From: Unio delphinus
Lineage: Eukaryota; Mollusca; Bivalvia; Unionida; Unionidae
DNA length: 64,000 nucleotides
Assembly: GCA_029339505.1 (NCBI GenBank)
Contig: JAQISU010000098.1
Span: forward strand, 1,996,001-2,060,000
Direction of reading: 5' to 3'
Shown here: positions 1-10,550 of the stretch, piece by piece
How positions within the stretch are numbered: the stretch's first letter is position 1
Layout: every line of letters begins with the position of its first letter
The notes under the pieces: generated by a model
Seen by the model: the letters and a program-made list of their open reading frames with translations, nothing else
Database searches by the model: none
What the model was told of the DNA's origin: nothing
Made by a program: the position numbers and the translations under genes

Positions 1-295
1 GAAGATGCAAGCAAGGGCTGCGGGGTAAGGTGTGTTGCTGCAAATTCTATGAATACAGATGCTGATGCGTTTTCCATAATTTCTTCCCGAAAGACAGAGC
101 ACTTTATAGTAGGTGGACAGATTTTGTAAAAATCTAAAGGGCAAACTGGGATGGTCCGATTGAATTTTCTTCCTTCTGCTCTGTTCTCTCATAAGGAACG
201 TTTTATTTTAGATTATTACTGCACGTGAGGAACAGTGTTCACAACAGACAGACAATGATACAACTCAGGATCAAGGATTAGAATATTCAATTTAC

Positions 296-297
<2 letters not shown>
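1..297. other. Left edge, no feature seen
   Basis: No convincing reading frame, tRNA-like box or repeat is visible between the window edge and the tail of the first LINE. Confidence 0.5.

Positions 298-354
<57 letters not shown>
298..354. repeat. (AAT)n microsatellite, LINE 3' tail
   Basis: About 19 units of AAT. It marks the 3' terminus of the minus-strand LINE; all four LINE copies in the window end in the same trinucleotide repeat. Confidence 0.95.
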
Positions 355-357
<3 letters not shown>

Positions 358-2289
358 CACTTTGTATAGCGCCCAATTCTTTAGAAGCTCTAAGCTCCTT
401 GCAACATCTATAATGATATGACTACAAAAAACAAAAACAAAAACAAACACCATAAAATTAGAAAACATAAAAATGATAACAATATTTAAGATAGGAAACA
501 TTATTAGGTCTTTAAGTTTGCTCTTGCAGTCGATAAAGGTGAGTTTTAAGAGCACTCTTGAAAGGGATCACTGTGTCTTTGTGTCTGATTGCACTGGGCA
601 ACTCATTCCACGTTGCTGGGTCTGGTATGCAAAGAACGTTGCTCATATATATATGACTTCGTTTTGTTAGTGGGAATAATCAGTGTGCGATTGTCAGAAG
701 AGGAGAGTAAGTATCTTGCTGGTGTATACACATGGGTGAGGCCAGATAGGTATGGTGGACTGTAGTCCATCATTGAAACGTAGCACAGAGGACAAATTTT
801 GTGTTTCATTCTGGATCCAATGGATAGCCAGTGTAAGGTGCAGAGCAGTGGGGAGGTGTGGTCTGATCGTGGTACCCTAAAGATGATCCGAGCAGCTGTG
901 TTTTGAACTTTTGAAGTTTCTGGATTAGATATTGAGACGAACCAGACCTATATGAGTTACAATAGTCCAATCTTGAAAGTACTAATGAACACACAAGTGT
1001 TTTAGTAGCATTAAATATATTTGCGAATGGACCTGATGCGTCTCAGCTCATGATATGCAGCCGTACATATGTTCATGCCATGTTGGTGCAATGTGAGAGT
1101 ACTGTCTAGAGTATCACCTAGGTTTCGTACTGACTGTGTGACTTTAATATTGGTGTTGCTGATAATTAATGCTTGAGGTAAAGGATATGCATAATAAAGT
1201 GTTTACGTTATGATCATAATGGCCTCGGTTTTGTCATCAGTCATCTGCAGCTTGTTACATGTCGTCCGTGATTTCACATCAGAATTGCGCTTCTCTACTC
1301 CTTGGATGGTAACATCAACTTCAATTGCGTGGCTAGACTTGTATATTTGGGTGTCATCAGCATACAATTGGTGAGACACTGGATGATGATCTATGACACG
1401 TGAGAGCGGCTGAGTGTATATAATAAAGGGAACAGGTCCAAGAACAGACCCCGTGGAACATCACAACTTAGATCAACTGGACTGGAGTGTATTCCATTTG
1501 CAGATACAATTTGAGTCCTTTTGACTAAATATGACTTGAACCACATTAAGGCTTTAATGCCGGAGACGGTGAAGTAATATATCATAGTCTATTGTGTCAA
1601 ATGCTGCAGACAAATCAACGAGGGTGAGGACTGGAATCTTCCCGCTATCCAAAGCAGAGAGAATGACAACTTTCAGAACAGTAGTAGTTTCAGTACTGTT
1701 GCAAGGGCGGTATGCATACTGTATTGTTGCTAAAAAGACTGTTTGAATTCAAATGAGAGACAAGTTTGGTTAGAACAACGTTTTCTACAACTTTTTATAT
1801 GAACGGAAGATTATAAACTGGGCGGTAGTTCTTTAAATCATTATGGTCGAGTGTTTGTTTCTTCAGCAGAGACTTTACAATGACAGTTTTGAATAATGAT
1901 GGGAATTCCCCTGATGAGAGAGGGGTATTAATAACATCAGTTAGTGAAGGCACTATTGAGTTTAAGCACTCAAGCAGCAGTGATTTTCGAATTGGATCAA
2001 GTTCACATGATTTTGGTGCACTCTTCATCACGATTGTCCGTACTAAATCCATTGAGACATGTTCAAATGCTACTAACGGTTGTCGCTGAAATTATGTATC
2101 GTAACTGTATGGTGACGACGAGTCAATTGAAATTATGTAGTCAAGCGTATCTCTAATAGTTTGTACTTTGTCACGGCAGAAGTAACACATAGGTCCGGAA
2201 GGTCTAATGGAGAGAAGGTAGTTGGAAGTGGTTGTACATTTGTTCCTTGACATTAGTTTGTTAGTTATCTCGAAGAGCTCTTTGCAACT
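298..2289 (-). mobile_element. CR1/L2-like LINE, copy 1, 5'-truncated and decayed
   Basis: This non-LTR retrotransposon lies on the minus strand. It ends in a (ATT)n tail, seen on the plus strand as (AAT)n at 298-354, next to a 3' sequence shared with the copies at 30.6, 49.2 and 59.0 kb (about 355-420). Decayed reverse-transcriptase frames remain: 1795-2052 carries the region before the polymerase core, 1391-1585 carries WFKSYLVKRTQ followed by a broken DVPRG in place of GVPQG, and 806-994 carries the conserved LVLSRLDYCNS of the C-terminal part. Similarity to copies 2 and 3 stops near 2289, inside the region upstream of the RT core, so the 5' half is missing. Numerous frameshifts and stops make it a dead copy. 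The clade call (CR1/L2 group) rests on motif style and could be a neighbouring clade. Confidence 0.85.
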
Positions 2290-3238
2290 ATTGAGTTGAT
2301 ATTGCGGTCAGCTGACCACCCGCCACGTGATCAAAATTCTGAGCACATTATGAAGTTCTCCGAAGCCTCCATGAAATGGTCTTTAGTAATTTATAGAATT
2401 TAGATACATTTTTGTTAGTGCACTTATTAATTTTCATGCAAGACAGCATGAAACCAAGCTTTGATGACTATATTTTATAACTTATAGGATCAAAAGTATT
2501 TGAAAAGCTTGAAGAGATTGTGACAGCAGACAAATGAGAAAAGATGTACCAATCCTGTCATCTGGACAACAAACTTCAGAACTGGAGAGATACCACTCCG
2601 TGATCAATCATTTTGCACCAAAGATGATTGGTTTCTCCTATCACGGAATGCTTTCAAACTAAATCTTAAAGTATTGCACACAAACAATACTGATTCAGGT
2701 TTCTCAGTGTTTTATTTATAGTCCAGTATATCATATTAAATCACAGACATCAAGATCGGATCTTTGGATATCCTGAAATGTAAAATTTTATAACATATTC
2801 TTGTGTTTTTGGAATGTTTGCAAATAAAGTATCTATACCATTAAATTATCTTGTTTTCATAGATTTATATATGTTTTGAAATATGCTTTGGCTAGCTGCA
2901 TTGCATTTTAATGAAAACACCTAAATAGAGCAGGTATACAGTAAGGATGGGAGTAGTGTCCCAGTGTGATTTATCGTTATTTTTAATGATATCAATAAAG
3001 TTAAATGATTCCAGTATAATATGTGCATGTGTTGTTTTATGGCATGGTATATCAGTATCACTGTGGTATAAAGGTTAGACAGTATAGGCCTCTAGAAGAG
3101 GGATTAAATCCACGAAGGTGTCATAAGATGACTAGCAAAAGTGATTTCTTTGCTGTACAAATAACCCCATTACTATGTTGTCATGCATAGATCATGAAAA
3201 CAAAAGAACATGACACATTACTCAGACACTATACTTAC
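2290..3238. other. No gene recognised
   Basis: AT-rich sequence beyond the LINE truncation point. No long open frame, tRNA-like box or tandem repeat stands out. Confidence 0.4.
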
Positions 3239-3305
3239 GCATTTCCTTGTTCTTTACGTTCTCCATATTGTTGTGTATACTGGTAGTAAGCAACTTTTTA
3301 AACAT
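3239..3305 (-). CDS. Possible coding exon ending at a strong splice donor
   Basis: On the minus strand an ATG at 3305-3303 opens a frame beginning MFKKLLTTSIHNN. It runs 22 codons to a near-consensus donor (GTAAGTATAG) at 3238. The same frame is also open upstream for about 20 codons, so this could be the end of a longer internal exon. No family is recognised. It lies downstream, in the sense of transcription, of the candidate exon at 4317-4060 and could belong to the same gene, but the splice phases I can see do not settle this. Support is one good donor and an open frame of modest length, so chance is a real alternative. Confidence 0.25.
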
Positions 3306-4059
3306 GGCTGTCGAGACAAACTGGACTGAACCCTGGATAGTATGTAATGCATTGTATCCCCTGGTATTCACTGCGAACACTTAACGACCTTCTCTGTGTC
3401 ACAGCAACTTACACATTTCCTTGCTGTGGGCATTACCAAGGAATGTCCACAGTTACTACTAAAAATAGTTTTCTTCTTTAATGCATAGTGTTGTGCTTGT
3501 CAAATTTAATCTTATATTTATGAACACATCATTGACACAAACTGACTAAAGTTAGGAACAAGTAAAATATTTAGTACAGCACTGTAAAATTATATTAGAT
3601 ATGAAAGAAAGAAGTTGCAAGAAGATGCTTACCATAGGAAAAAGGTTATTTCATAGTTTATACAAAAATCAACTATTAGCAGACATATGAGAAATTAGAA
3701 ATTTTAACTTTTATTACAGTATACAGAATATGAAATGTAATGTCATGAGGGTAATATTCTGACATTTCAACAGTTGTGCAAAGAGGACCTCCTCTTCTAG
3801 GAATCTGAAGTACTTCTAAATCGTATCAATTTGTTCACAGGTTTTCGAAGTTTACAACGGTGATCCGATGTACATTTTATTTCTTAACGTATAAGCACGT
3901 GTTTACCCGTGAAATGCTATAAACTTGTACAGCTTTTATAACAGGTGAGAAAAAAATCCATTTGTAAACGAACACGAGACTGTTGAACAGTACTGTAAAT
4001 ATCGTCGGATACATAAATTTATCGTAAATTATGCCGTAGACATATTCAGAAAAAATTAC

Positions 4060-4317
4060 CATGAATTGTCTTTGTTCTTCGTCATTTTCATCTGCAACTT
4101 CGTATGTGTCGGTATTGGAAATATGAGCTTCAAACTGATACGGATTAATTTGGGTGGCGGCAGCCGCTTCTACACCATTATTAGAATCTTCCGAGCTTAT
4201 TTCCTCCCCATCTTTGAATGGCGAAGACCTGCAGGACAGTGACAATTGACTTGCTTCAGAATTACAACTTTCGTGTAAAGCTTCAGATGATTTTTTTCCA
4301 TAATATGACGATACCAA
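4060..4317 (-). CDS. Candidate acidic, Ser-rich coding exon next to a promoter-like site
   Basis: The minus-strand frame is open for 86 codons and reaches a plausible splice donor (ATG|GTAATT) at 4059. The peptide is Ser/Glu/Asp rich and contains an INPYQFE motif about 60 residues in, then an acidic stretch DENDEEQRQ. From memory, a PYQFEP-like motif occurs near the N terminus of animal proteins annotated as P2X purinoceptor 7-like; that link is tentative. The frame continues past the donor for about 60 codons of hydrophobic sequence, which I take to be intron. Against it: the frame has no ATG (the longest version opens with TTG, and an in-frame stop sits at 4332-4330), so translation would need an upstream exon or the locus is broken. 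A short ATG frame overlaps in another phase. Confidence 0.4.
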
Positions 4318-4350
4318 CTCTGCCTTTGTTTACAACAATTGTTCAAAATG

Positions 4351-4387
4351 TGACGTCACGCTTTGTTTTCACTAAAATACCGGAAGT
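4351..4387. promoter_or_regulatory. CRE and ETS sites, probable TATA-less promoter core
   Basis: A perfect CRE palindrome TGACGTCA lies at 4351-4358 and an ETS-type ACCGGAAGT at 4379-4387, 20 bp apart in otherwise AT-rich DNA. These two motifs are among those most enriched in housekeeping promoters of animals. They sit 34 to 70 bp upstream of the minus-strand open exon at 4317 and could also drive plus-strand transcription. Function is inferred from motif co-occurrence only. Confidence 0.5.
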
Positions 4388-4786
4388 GGTCGGCAGTTGC
4401 ATTCGGTTATTATCGTAAACAGGTGCGAACGCAATATTATATAGGCTCAAATGCAGTTATTACTGAACATTTTCATTCGTATTTTGAATATATATTCTCA
4501 TTCATCACGAAATGAACTGAATAACTGTAGTTACACTGTTATGGCACTTTAAGTCGGTTTTGATATTTATGTCGAAAGCGATAACGCTTACAGCGATATG
4601 AAAGAAAATAGTACGATTTTGCCATAGTAGATTACTCTAACGATACACAATTCAGTAAGAAACAAAGATACTGGGAGTTTTCAAAGCTGCACTAAATGGC
4701 GTTCCAATAGAGATGGATAGGTTATGATTCAATAATCATATTCTTGTGATTAGCCATGAGGTAACGATTTGATTGAAGCGAAATTG

Positions 4787-5167
4787 ATGATTTATTTAAA
4801 GGTTTCTCTCGCGTTATATATAACTGTGTTTATGACCTGTTCGGAATTATGTTTAGGCATACGATGTATATCAACTGTAGTCCGTTTCCTCCTAATCTTC
4901 TTTTCGGCGTTTACCAACATTTTTCAAAAGAGTGATTGTTTAGGAAATTGCTCCGTTCATGGCACACTTTCCTTTTCAATAAAGGAATATATGAGACGCA
5001 ATTTTCAGCGCCTTATTTATCAAATTTGTGTCTTTGTGTCTGATTGCACTGGGCAAATTTGTGCGATTTTCTTTTTATTGTACATGTTCGAAATAGGGTT
5101 AAAAATCACGAGTGTGAGTGATTTCAGTTGTTGCCTTGAGGGGGTTGCTATGATTTTGAATGGATAA
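4787..5167 (+). CDS. Unrecognised 126-codon hydrophobic ORF
   Basis: From an ATG at 4787 the frame is open to a TAA at 5165-5167. The N-terminal third is hydrophobic (MIYLKVSLALYITVFM and RFLLIFFSAF), like a signal or membrane segment, and the middle contains several cysteines. It is the first long plus-strand frame after the CRE/ETS cluster. A 23-bp fragment of LINE sequence plus a 10-bp repeat interrupts it at 5031-5063; the 33-bp total keeps the frame open. I do not recognise a family. The length is near what chance allows in 64 kb of AT-rich DNA, so it may well be non-coding. Confidence 0.2.
   Translation: MIYLKVSLALYITVFMTCSELCLGIRCISTVVRFLLIFFSAFTNIFQKSDCLGNCSVHGTLSFSIKEYMRRNFQRLIYQICVFVSDCTGQICAIFFLLYMFEIGLKITSVSDFSCCLEGVAMILNG
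5031..5053 (-). mobile_element. 23-bp LINE splinter flanked by a 10-bp direct repeat
   Basis: The 23 bases at 5031-5053, extended to about 29 with flanking matches, are identical to a stretch of LINE copy 1 near 572-602, read in the same window orientation and so antisense to the LINE. The insert is bounded on both sides by CAAATTTGTG (5021-5030 and 5054-5063), like a target-site duplication. No LINE tail is present. Confidence 0.6.
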
Positions 5168-5660
5168 TCATGCCAGCCGTTTTAATGTCTGGGTTTCTCA
5201 GAGTCGTTTAAATTGTGCATCCGTTGATGTGTCGAAACAGAGTTAAGAATTAAAATTTCGTTGTATCTTTGAATAGCAAAAGTGTTACAACGTAGTTCAA
5301 AGTAGCTATATGTAATGCAATTGTACCGTTACAGCATATTGCAGAGATCGACGATAACGTCAAGTAAATGTGTTTTGCATGTCACGTGATACGCAAAAGT
5401 AAGTGTATGACAAAAAGTGACCGTTCATATTAACAGATGAAGACGCATTATTTGTAGATGACCTAAAATCATCTTAAATAATATCTTTGTTATAAAATTG
5501 TGAATTGTATGTTATCCTTACACAAGTATTTTGGTGCAGATAAAGTTAAAAAGGAAAGAAATTAAATAAAGCTGATAATCAAAAATAACTAAAGAATCAG
5601 TGAGTGGTGGTCCATGTGATAGTAAAATATACCAAATAAATTTCCAACAATTATTCCAAG
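5168..5660. other. No gene recognised
   Basis: AT-rich DNA without a supported frame or repeat. Confidence 0.4.
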
Positions 5661-5661
5661 T

Positions 5662-5701
5662 TACACACACACACATACACACACACACACAAATAAATAA
5701 A

Positions 5702-5761
<60 letters not shown>
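5662..5761. repeat. Compound (CA)n-(TA)n microsatellite
   Basis: An interrupted (CA)n run to about 5690 is followed by a short (AAAT) stretch and about 28 units of TA from 5705. Confidence 0.95.
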
Positions 5762-5763
<2 letters not shown>

Positions 5764-6116
5764 CATTAAATATATATTTGAATATATGTCAATATATAAC
5801 ATGAATCATTTAAATATGACATGATGTATTGATCTGAAATGGAGTTATAATCAAACTATTAGATTCAATATAAGCAATATGATTTTAGACCCTTAAACTT
5901 CACGATGTTTTTTCAAAGTGTGCATGAAGTCTCTCAATTAAGTTAACAAACCTTTCATAAAAGGACACTTTCTCACTGGTTGTATTTTACTTCTAAAGTT
6001 GCCAATGTGTCAACCTATTACTTTTCTTTCAGCAAGATATTTTTTTCTTTTATTGTGTGTGTTCTTTGCCATGTTTTTTTTAGCTCTTTATTTAATAGGA
6101 ATTAGCATCGATTTAG

Positions 6117-6376
6117 GGGCACAGAGTGGCCGAATGGTCTAAAGCGCTCTTTGTTACTGATCACTGCCATATCACCTCTATTTGCATGGGTGCGAGTATC
6201 GGATTCAGCCAATGTTGGTATGTGAGAAAGCTTGCCAGTGACTTCTCATGGGTCGGTAGTTCTTTCCGGGGTTTTCCCCGGGTTCTTCCTCCACCATTAA
6301 TACTGGCCGCCATGTATAGCCTATCTTGTGCTGAAAAATGGCATTTAACCCTGCTACATCAATATCAAGAATCATA
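6117..6376 (+). mobile_element. tRNA-derived SINE, family A
   Basis: The head (AGTGGCCGAATGGTCTAAAG) resembles a Ser/Leu-type tRNA A box, and a degraded B box (GGGTGCGAGTATC) lies near 6188-6200. A central domain shared with the other family A copies follows (GTGAGAAAGCTTGCCAGT, then TTCTTCCTCCACC and CTGGCCGCCATGTATAGC), ending in GCTGAAAAATGGCATTTAACCC. The conserved central block recalls the domain-sharing mollusc SINE superfamilies. The reading frame over it is incidental. Confidence 0.85.
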
Positions 6377-7213
6377 ATGATTTCGATTTGAATGTATTTG
6401 TCTTCAGTTTAGATTTGATTCGTACAGTTTCATGTTAAATTGTACTTTGTGATTTTAGATACTCATTTAATTCGTGTCTACCATTCTTTCATGTTGGAAT
6501 TTATTTTGTACATTTATAGTTTGCAAGCGTCTAATATCGAAGAGAGAATCTTTATGATATTAAACAAAAACCTCGAAGATCGTGTGTGCCGTCATAATTA
6601 GCTCAGATCTTGTCGCCTGTGTTTTGTATAAATTGCCTGAGTTCTATATAGCGCTGAAAAAGTAAGTTCGTCTTTACTCAAATATTTTCAAAGTTGCAAA
6701 AGACACCATTTCCAACCATAGATAAAAAGAGCCTAAATTTATCCTAGTGTTTGATCTATAGAAGATTTTTCTACGATTACCCACACCCCCGAAAACGGTG
6801 TTCGTAAACGAACCAATCCTGTACCTCTGCTGGAAGATTTAATTGTTAAATAGTATCAAAATGTCTTATTTTTAGAACCTTCAATTTGCTGGGGATTCAA
6901 TTATGTAATCTATCTTCTTAAGGTTTCCGACACACTTATTACTAGTCAAGAATGCCCCTCTTAAATATCAATAAATATGTCCTCTGCAAAGATAAAATCT
7001 ATTGTAATATGTTTCTTGACAGACTCACCTGTGATTAATTAATTAAGTTTAGTGCTTTAACCTGTATAATTTAATGGAAGACCCATAAACCGTATGAAAG
7101 CCTCGAATTAGCTTACGCACCCGACGGAAGTGAACAGCTTCATTGAAGAGTATCTATTTTCAATGATTGCTTGTTATTGTTTACCGTCGAACACTAACAA
7201 TTTTCTGTTTCAG
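6377..7213. other. Possible intron or intergenic DNA
   Basis: No repeat or frame stands out until the splice acceptor at 7213. If the exon at 7214 is real, this is intronic. Confidence 0.35.
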
Positions 7214-7312
7214 ACAATAATTTGTCAGACGAGAAAGCGTTAGTCAAACGAAACGAAATGACGCTTAAACATGCTCATCGATGTCTAATGGCATTTACAT
7301 CCCAGGCTGAAG
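7214..7312 (+). CDS. Candidate internal exon with consensus splice sites
   Basis: A textbook acceptor (TTTTCTGTTTCAG at 7201-7213) precedes 99 bases that end at a donor (GAAG|GTAACG, 7313). Only one of three frames is open. It begins with two bases completing a codon, has 32 codons (NNLSDEKALVKRNEMTLKHA then HRCLMAFTSQAE) and leaves one base. The stretch has about six CpGs and higher GC than its surroundings. The peptide is charged and probably helical; no family is recognised. The exon at 8058 has a matching phase. An open frame of this length is not rare by chance, so the call rests mainly on the paired splice sites. Confidence 0.4.
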
Positions 7313-7347
7313 GTAACGGATAACTTGGAACTAGATAGATGTTTATG

Positions 7348-7348
<1 letters not shown>

Positions 7349-7419
<71 letters not shown>

Positions 7420-7420
7420 T
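7349..7420. repeat. (TTTA)n microsatellite
   Basis: About 18 near-perfect ATTT units, 37 bp after the candidate donor at 7313. Confidence 0.95.
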
Positions 7421-7593
7421 CTACTTTTTAATTGAAACCATTGAAAGGAATTTCAGTTTCATTAAAGCAACTTATCATTAGAAGAATCCAAACATGTTTA
7501 CAAGTTCTGCAGGTTTGTAAAAGACGAAAACGATATTTTTTGGCTCCAAATTTTGCACATCTTTCGAGGCCTTCGAAAGTAATTATCACAGAC

Positions 7594-7975
7594 GTGCATG
7601 ATGTCTCATAGTTTGTAAATGATGCAAATTACTAGAGAAATGCGGGGTTCGCAGTTTGTAAATAATGCGAATTGCTACAGATGTGCAGGGCTTCTCAGAG
7701 AGATTGTAAATAATTTGAAATTACTACAAAATTGAATGGTGTCTCACAGTTTATAATTATTTTGAATGACTGCAGAAGTGCAGAGTGTCTTACAGATTGA
7801 ATATAATGCGAATTGTAACAGAACTCCTGGGTTTAACACAGTTGTAAATAATGCGAATTTCTACAGAACGGCATTTTGTCTCACAGGTTATAAATAATAC
7901 GAATTACTGCATGATTTCAGAATGTATCACAGTTTGTAAGTAATGCGAATTATCAGAGAAGTGCAGGTTGTGTCA
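7594..7975. repeat. Degenerate minisatellite, unit about 45 bp
   Basis: Repeated blocks of the form GTTTGTAAATAATGCGAATT, then CTACAGAAGTGCAGGGTGTC and CACA recur about eight times with many substitutions, so this is an old array. Confidence 0.8.
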
Positions 7976-8057
7976 TCTATTGGAACTGAAATTTCGCCCA
8001 GCATCATGGAAAACCTTTTGTTTTATTATGGTGTTTTTTTTTTCTTCTTTCAAATAG

Positions 8058-8140
8058 ATCCTAACATCAGTCTTCCTTTCATTACATCGCTCTACGTTAA
8101 TCTGTGGTTTCTAACTCTTTATAAAGATGATAAATCATGA
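8058..8140 (+). CDS. Possible terminal exon following 7214-7312
   Basis: A strong acceptor (T-rich run then CTTTCAAATAG ending at 8057) precedes a frame that, entered in the phase left by the exon at 7214-7312, reads PNISLPFITSLYVNLWFLTL and stops at 8138-8140. The peptide is hydrophobic and unrecognised. No AATAAA signal is seen just downstream. Phase agreement with the upstream exon is the only positive link. Confidence 0.2.
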
Positions 8141-8198
8141 GCTTTAACCAAATATTACAATAGCCAAATTTTAAGTGTATCAGTCTTTAAATGACGCT

Positions 8199-8283
8199 CG
8201 CGCGCGCGCGTGTGTGTGTTTGGGTGGGTGGGTGGGTGTGGGTGTGGGTGGGTGTGTACGGGTGTGTGTGTGGGGGATTGTGT
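8199..8283. repeat. (CG)n and GT/GGGT-rich low-complexity run
   Basis: (CG)n at about 8199-8210 runs into (TG)n and (GGGT)n. It abuts the 3' end of the minus-strand SINE that starts at 8284, as happens at 30.7 kb, so it is probably the SINE tail. Confidence 0.85.
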
Positions 8284-8563
8284 GTGATTAGAATTTTCAA
8301 CGTAGCTTTTAACCATTTTTCAGCCTCATCGCTACGATGTCTGCAGTGGAACAGTTTATTGTGATGTCTAGCGATGGGGTATCATGCCACAGACATGAAG
8401 CATAATGTCCCACCCAGTCACATTATCCTGACACCAGGCCGACCAGTCCTAAAACTAACCTCTTAATGCTGAGTGGCCAGTGAGGCAGTTGTTAATATGT
8501 CATTGGAATGACTCGGCCGGGGTTCGAACCCACGACCTCTAAGAACTAGGCTACCTGGTCGGT
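8284..8563 (-). mobile_element. tRNA-derived SINE, family C
   Basis: Read on the minus strand: a tRNA-like head ending in a B box (GGGTTCGAACCC at 8519-8530), then CGGCCGAGTCATTCC, an internal block (CAGTGAGGC, TTAGGACTGGTCGGCC), AGGATAATGTGACTGGGTGG and a 3' part ending ACGTTGAAAATTCTAATC. It aligns along its length with the copies at 10.2, 15.0, 26.7 and 30.7 kb. It is not a tRNA gene: the A-box region is altered and no cloverleaf closes. Confidence 0.85.
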
Positions 8564-9448
8564 TTTAAATCATGTAAGTATAAGTATATACAATGCACTC
8601 ACTACGTTATCTAGGCGCCACATCTTTTCATTGCTATTACTCATCATCATTATTAAAATCAGTTATGGACAGCTTTTAATTAAACCGCACATACCGGTAT
8701 TGTATTTTGTTGGTGGTGGTGTGTTTCCGTTTTTATCTTCTTTTTCGTTTTTCTTCCCCTTGATTAGAAGTAGGAGTAAGAAGTGATCCTTTATTTTGAA
8801 TAAAGAGTGTGAAGCGCCATCTATGATACTTTCACTTGTTTCTCTAAGTTTGCATAATGATCGATCTTTTGAATGCAAGCAAAATATAAAATGTTTTTCA
8901 ATTAATCTGTTTATTGTACCTTTCATGTTGTTTACAATGCCAGTGTTCATTTATTCAGCAAATAAACGTGGCCGGAAATTTGTTTAAGAAAGAGTTATCT
9001 TTTCATTGCGTAACGAGATCATGTGGACACCAGTCTCAGCAGTCACTGATGTTAATTACCAATATTGTATAAAATGAAATGAAACCAGTCTATAAAATAT
9101 AAACTGCATCTTTAACAACGTTTGAATAAAAAGAGGTGGCATTGACATTATTATATTTTCTCCAGAATATGAATATTATAACTTTAGAAATTGTTTTATT
9201 TCGTGTTTCCTTTCCCCTTACCGATTTAGGTAGCAACTTAATGCAAGAAATATTGCATCACTTACCTGGTCAAAGAAAAATGGTTATGAATTTAAAAATA
9301 TCAATTTCACATTTAGTTCGAAATCCTCTTCTAAATATCATTTCTTGTCTGTATTATTATTTATGGACATTTTCTCGATATTCATTTGTGATCCATCAGT
9401 GTATAAAAAGATAAATTGTGCTTGCAAAAAGGCCTGTATAAATGATAT

Positions 9449-9450
<2 letters not shown>
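8564..9450. other. No gene recognised
   Basis: Several short overlapping frames are present, but none has codon or motif support. Confidence 0.4.
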
Positions 9451-9515
<65 letters not shown>

Positions 9516-9543
9516 TCATCATCATCATCATCATCAGCATCAG
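9451..9543. repeat. (TA)n followed by (ATC)n microsatellite
   Basis: About 31 TA units run directly into about nine ATC units with one interruption. Confidence 0.95.
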
Positions 9544-10186
9544 TTTATACAGGAGCAGAACATCAATTTGATTACAATCAGATCTACACTGCCCTGCATG
9601 AAGATGTGACATTAACAGCTATGTGATCATGTTCTGGTCAGCTATGTCATTACCATAATAGCTAATTTTATTAGCCAAATAGTTGACTTAGTAGAATTGC
9701 TAAAAGACCATCAATATGTGCCAAACGATTCCATTGACTTTCAATTTTCTAAAAGCTATATTTCCATTGGCTAATTCAACATGACCTCAAAACGGTCTCA
9801 TTCACATCGTTACATAGACAGTGTAAATCTGATTTTAATCAGAACATTCATAGCAAAATAATTTTGCTTTTACGTTTAATATATAACTAGGCTACAAACG
9901 AAACACAATGTCTTTACCATACTTTATTCGAACAATTTGAAAACACTTGATATCAACTTCAATTTGTTTGTACCAAATTATTAAATTGTAAAAACTGCAT
10001 ATATTTTGTTTCAAAGTTTTTGTTATTATTTTTAAAATACTTTTTAAGAACAAATGTTCTGAGTAATCAACAATTCGATAAAATACTATATCTGTGATAT
10101 AAAGTTAAATTTGACAGTTATCTACGTCCCTCATTTCCAACTACCGACTTGTTTACTTCATCAATTCGATTTCTTGGTCGCAGTTG
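9544..10186. other. No gene recognised
   Basis: AT-rich DNA with no supported frame or repeat. Confidence 0.4.
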
Positions 10187-10198
10187 TATCATTGATGT

Positions 10199-10526
10199 TT
10201 GTTTGTTTGTTTGTTTGATTAGGATTTTTAACGTAGCTTTAACAACTTTTCAGTCTTATCTCTACGTAGTCTGCAGTAAGGCAGTTTATAGTGTTGTCTA
10301 GCACTGGGGCATCATGCCGCAGACATGTAGCATGATGTTCCACCCAGACTCATTATCCTGACACCGTGCCGACCAGTCCTAACACTAACCTCTCAATGCT
10401 GAGCGTCAAGCGAGGCAGCTGTTAGTACCAGTTTTTTAAGTCTTTGGTATGACTCGGCCGGGAATCGAACCAACGACCTCTCGCTTCCGCGGCGTACGCT
10501 ATAACAACTAGGCCAGAAGAGCGGTT
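10199..10526 (-). mobile_element. SINE family C, full length, with target duplication
   Basis: This minus-strand copy has an (AAAC)n tail (the GTTT run at 10199-10215), the conserved 3' end TTAAAAATCCTAATC, the central blocks seen in the other copies and a B box (GGTTCGATTCC on the minus strand near 10464). An imperfect 12-bp duplication flanks it: TATCATTGATGT at 10187-10198 and TATCACTGATGT at 10527-10538. It is the best-bounded member and defines the family length as about 330 bp. Confidence 0.9.
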
Positions 10527-10550
10527 TATCACTGATGTAAATATCTACAG

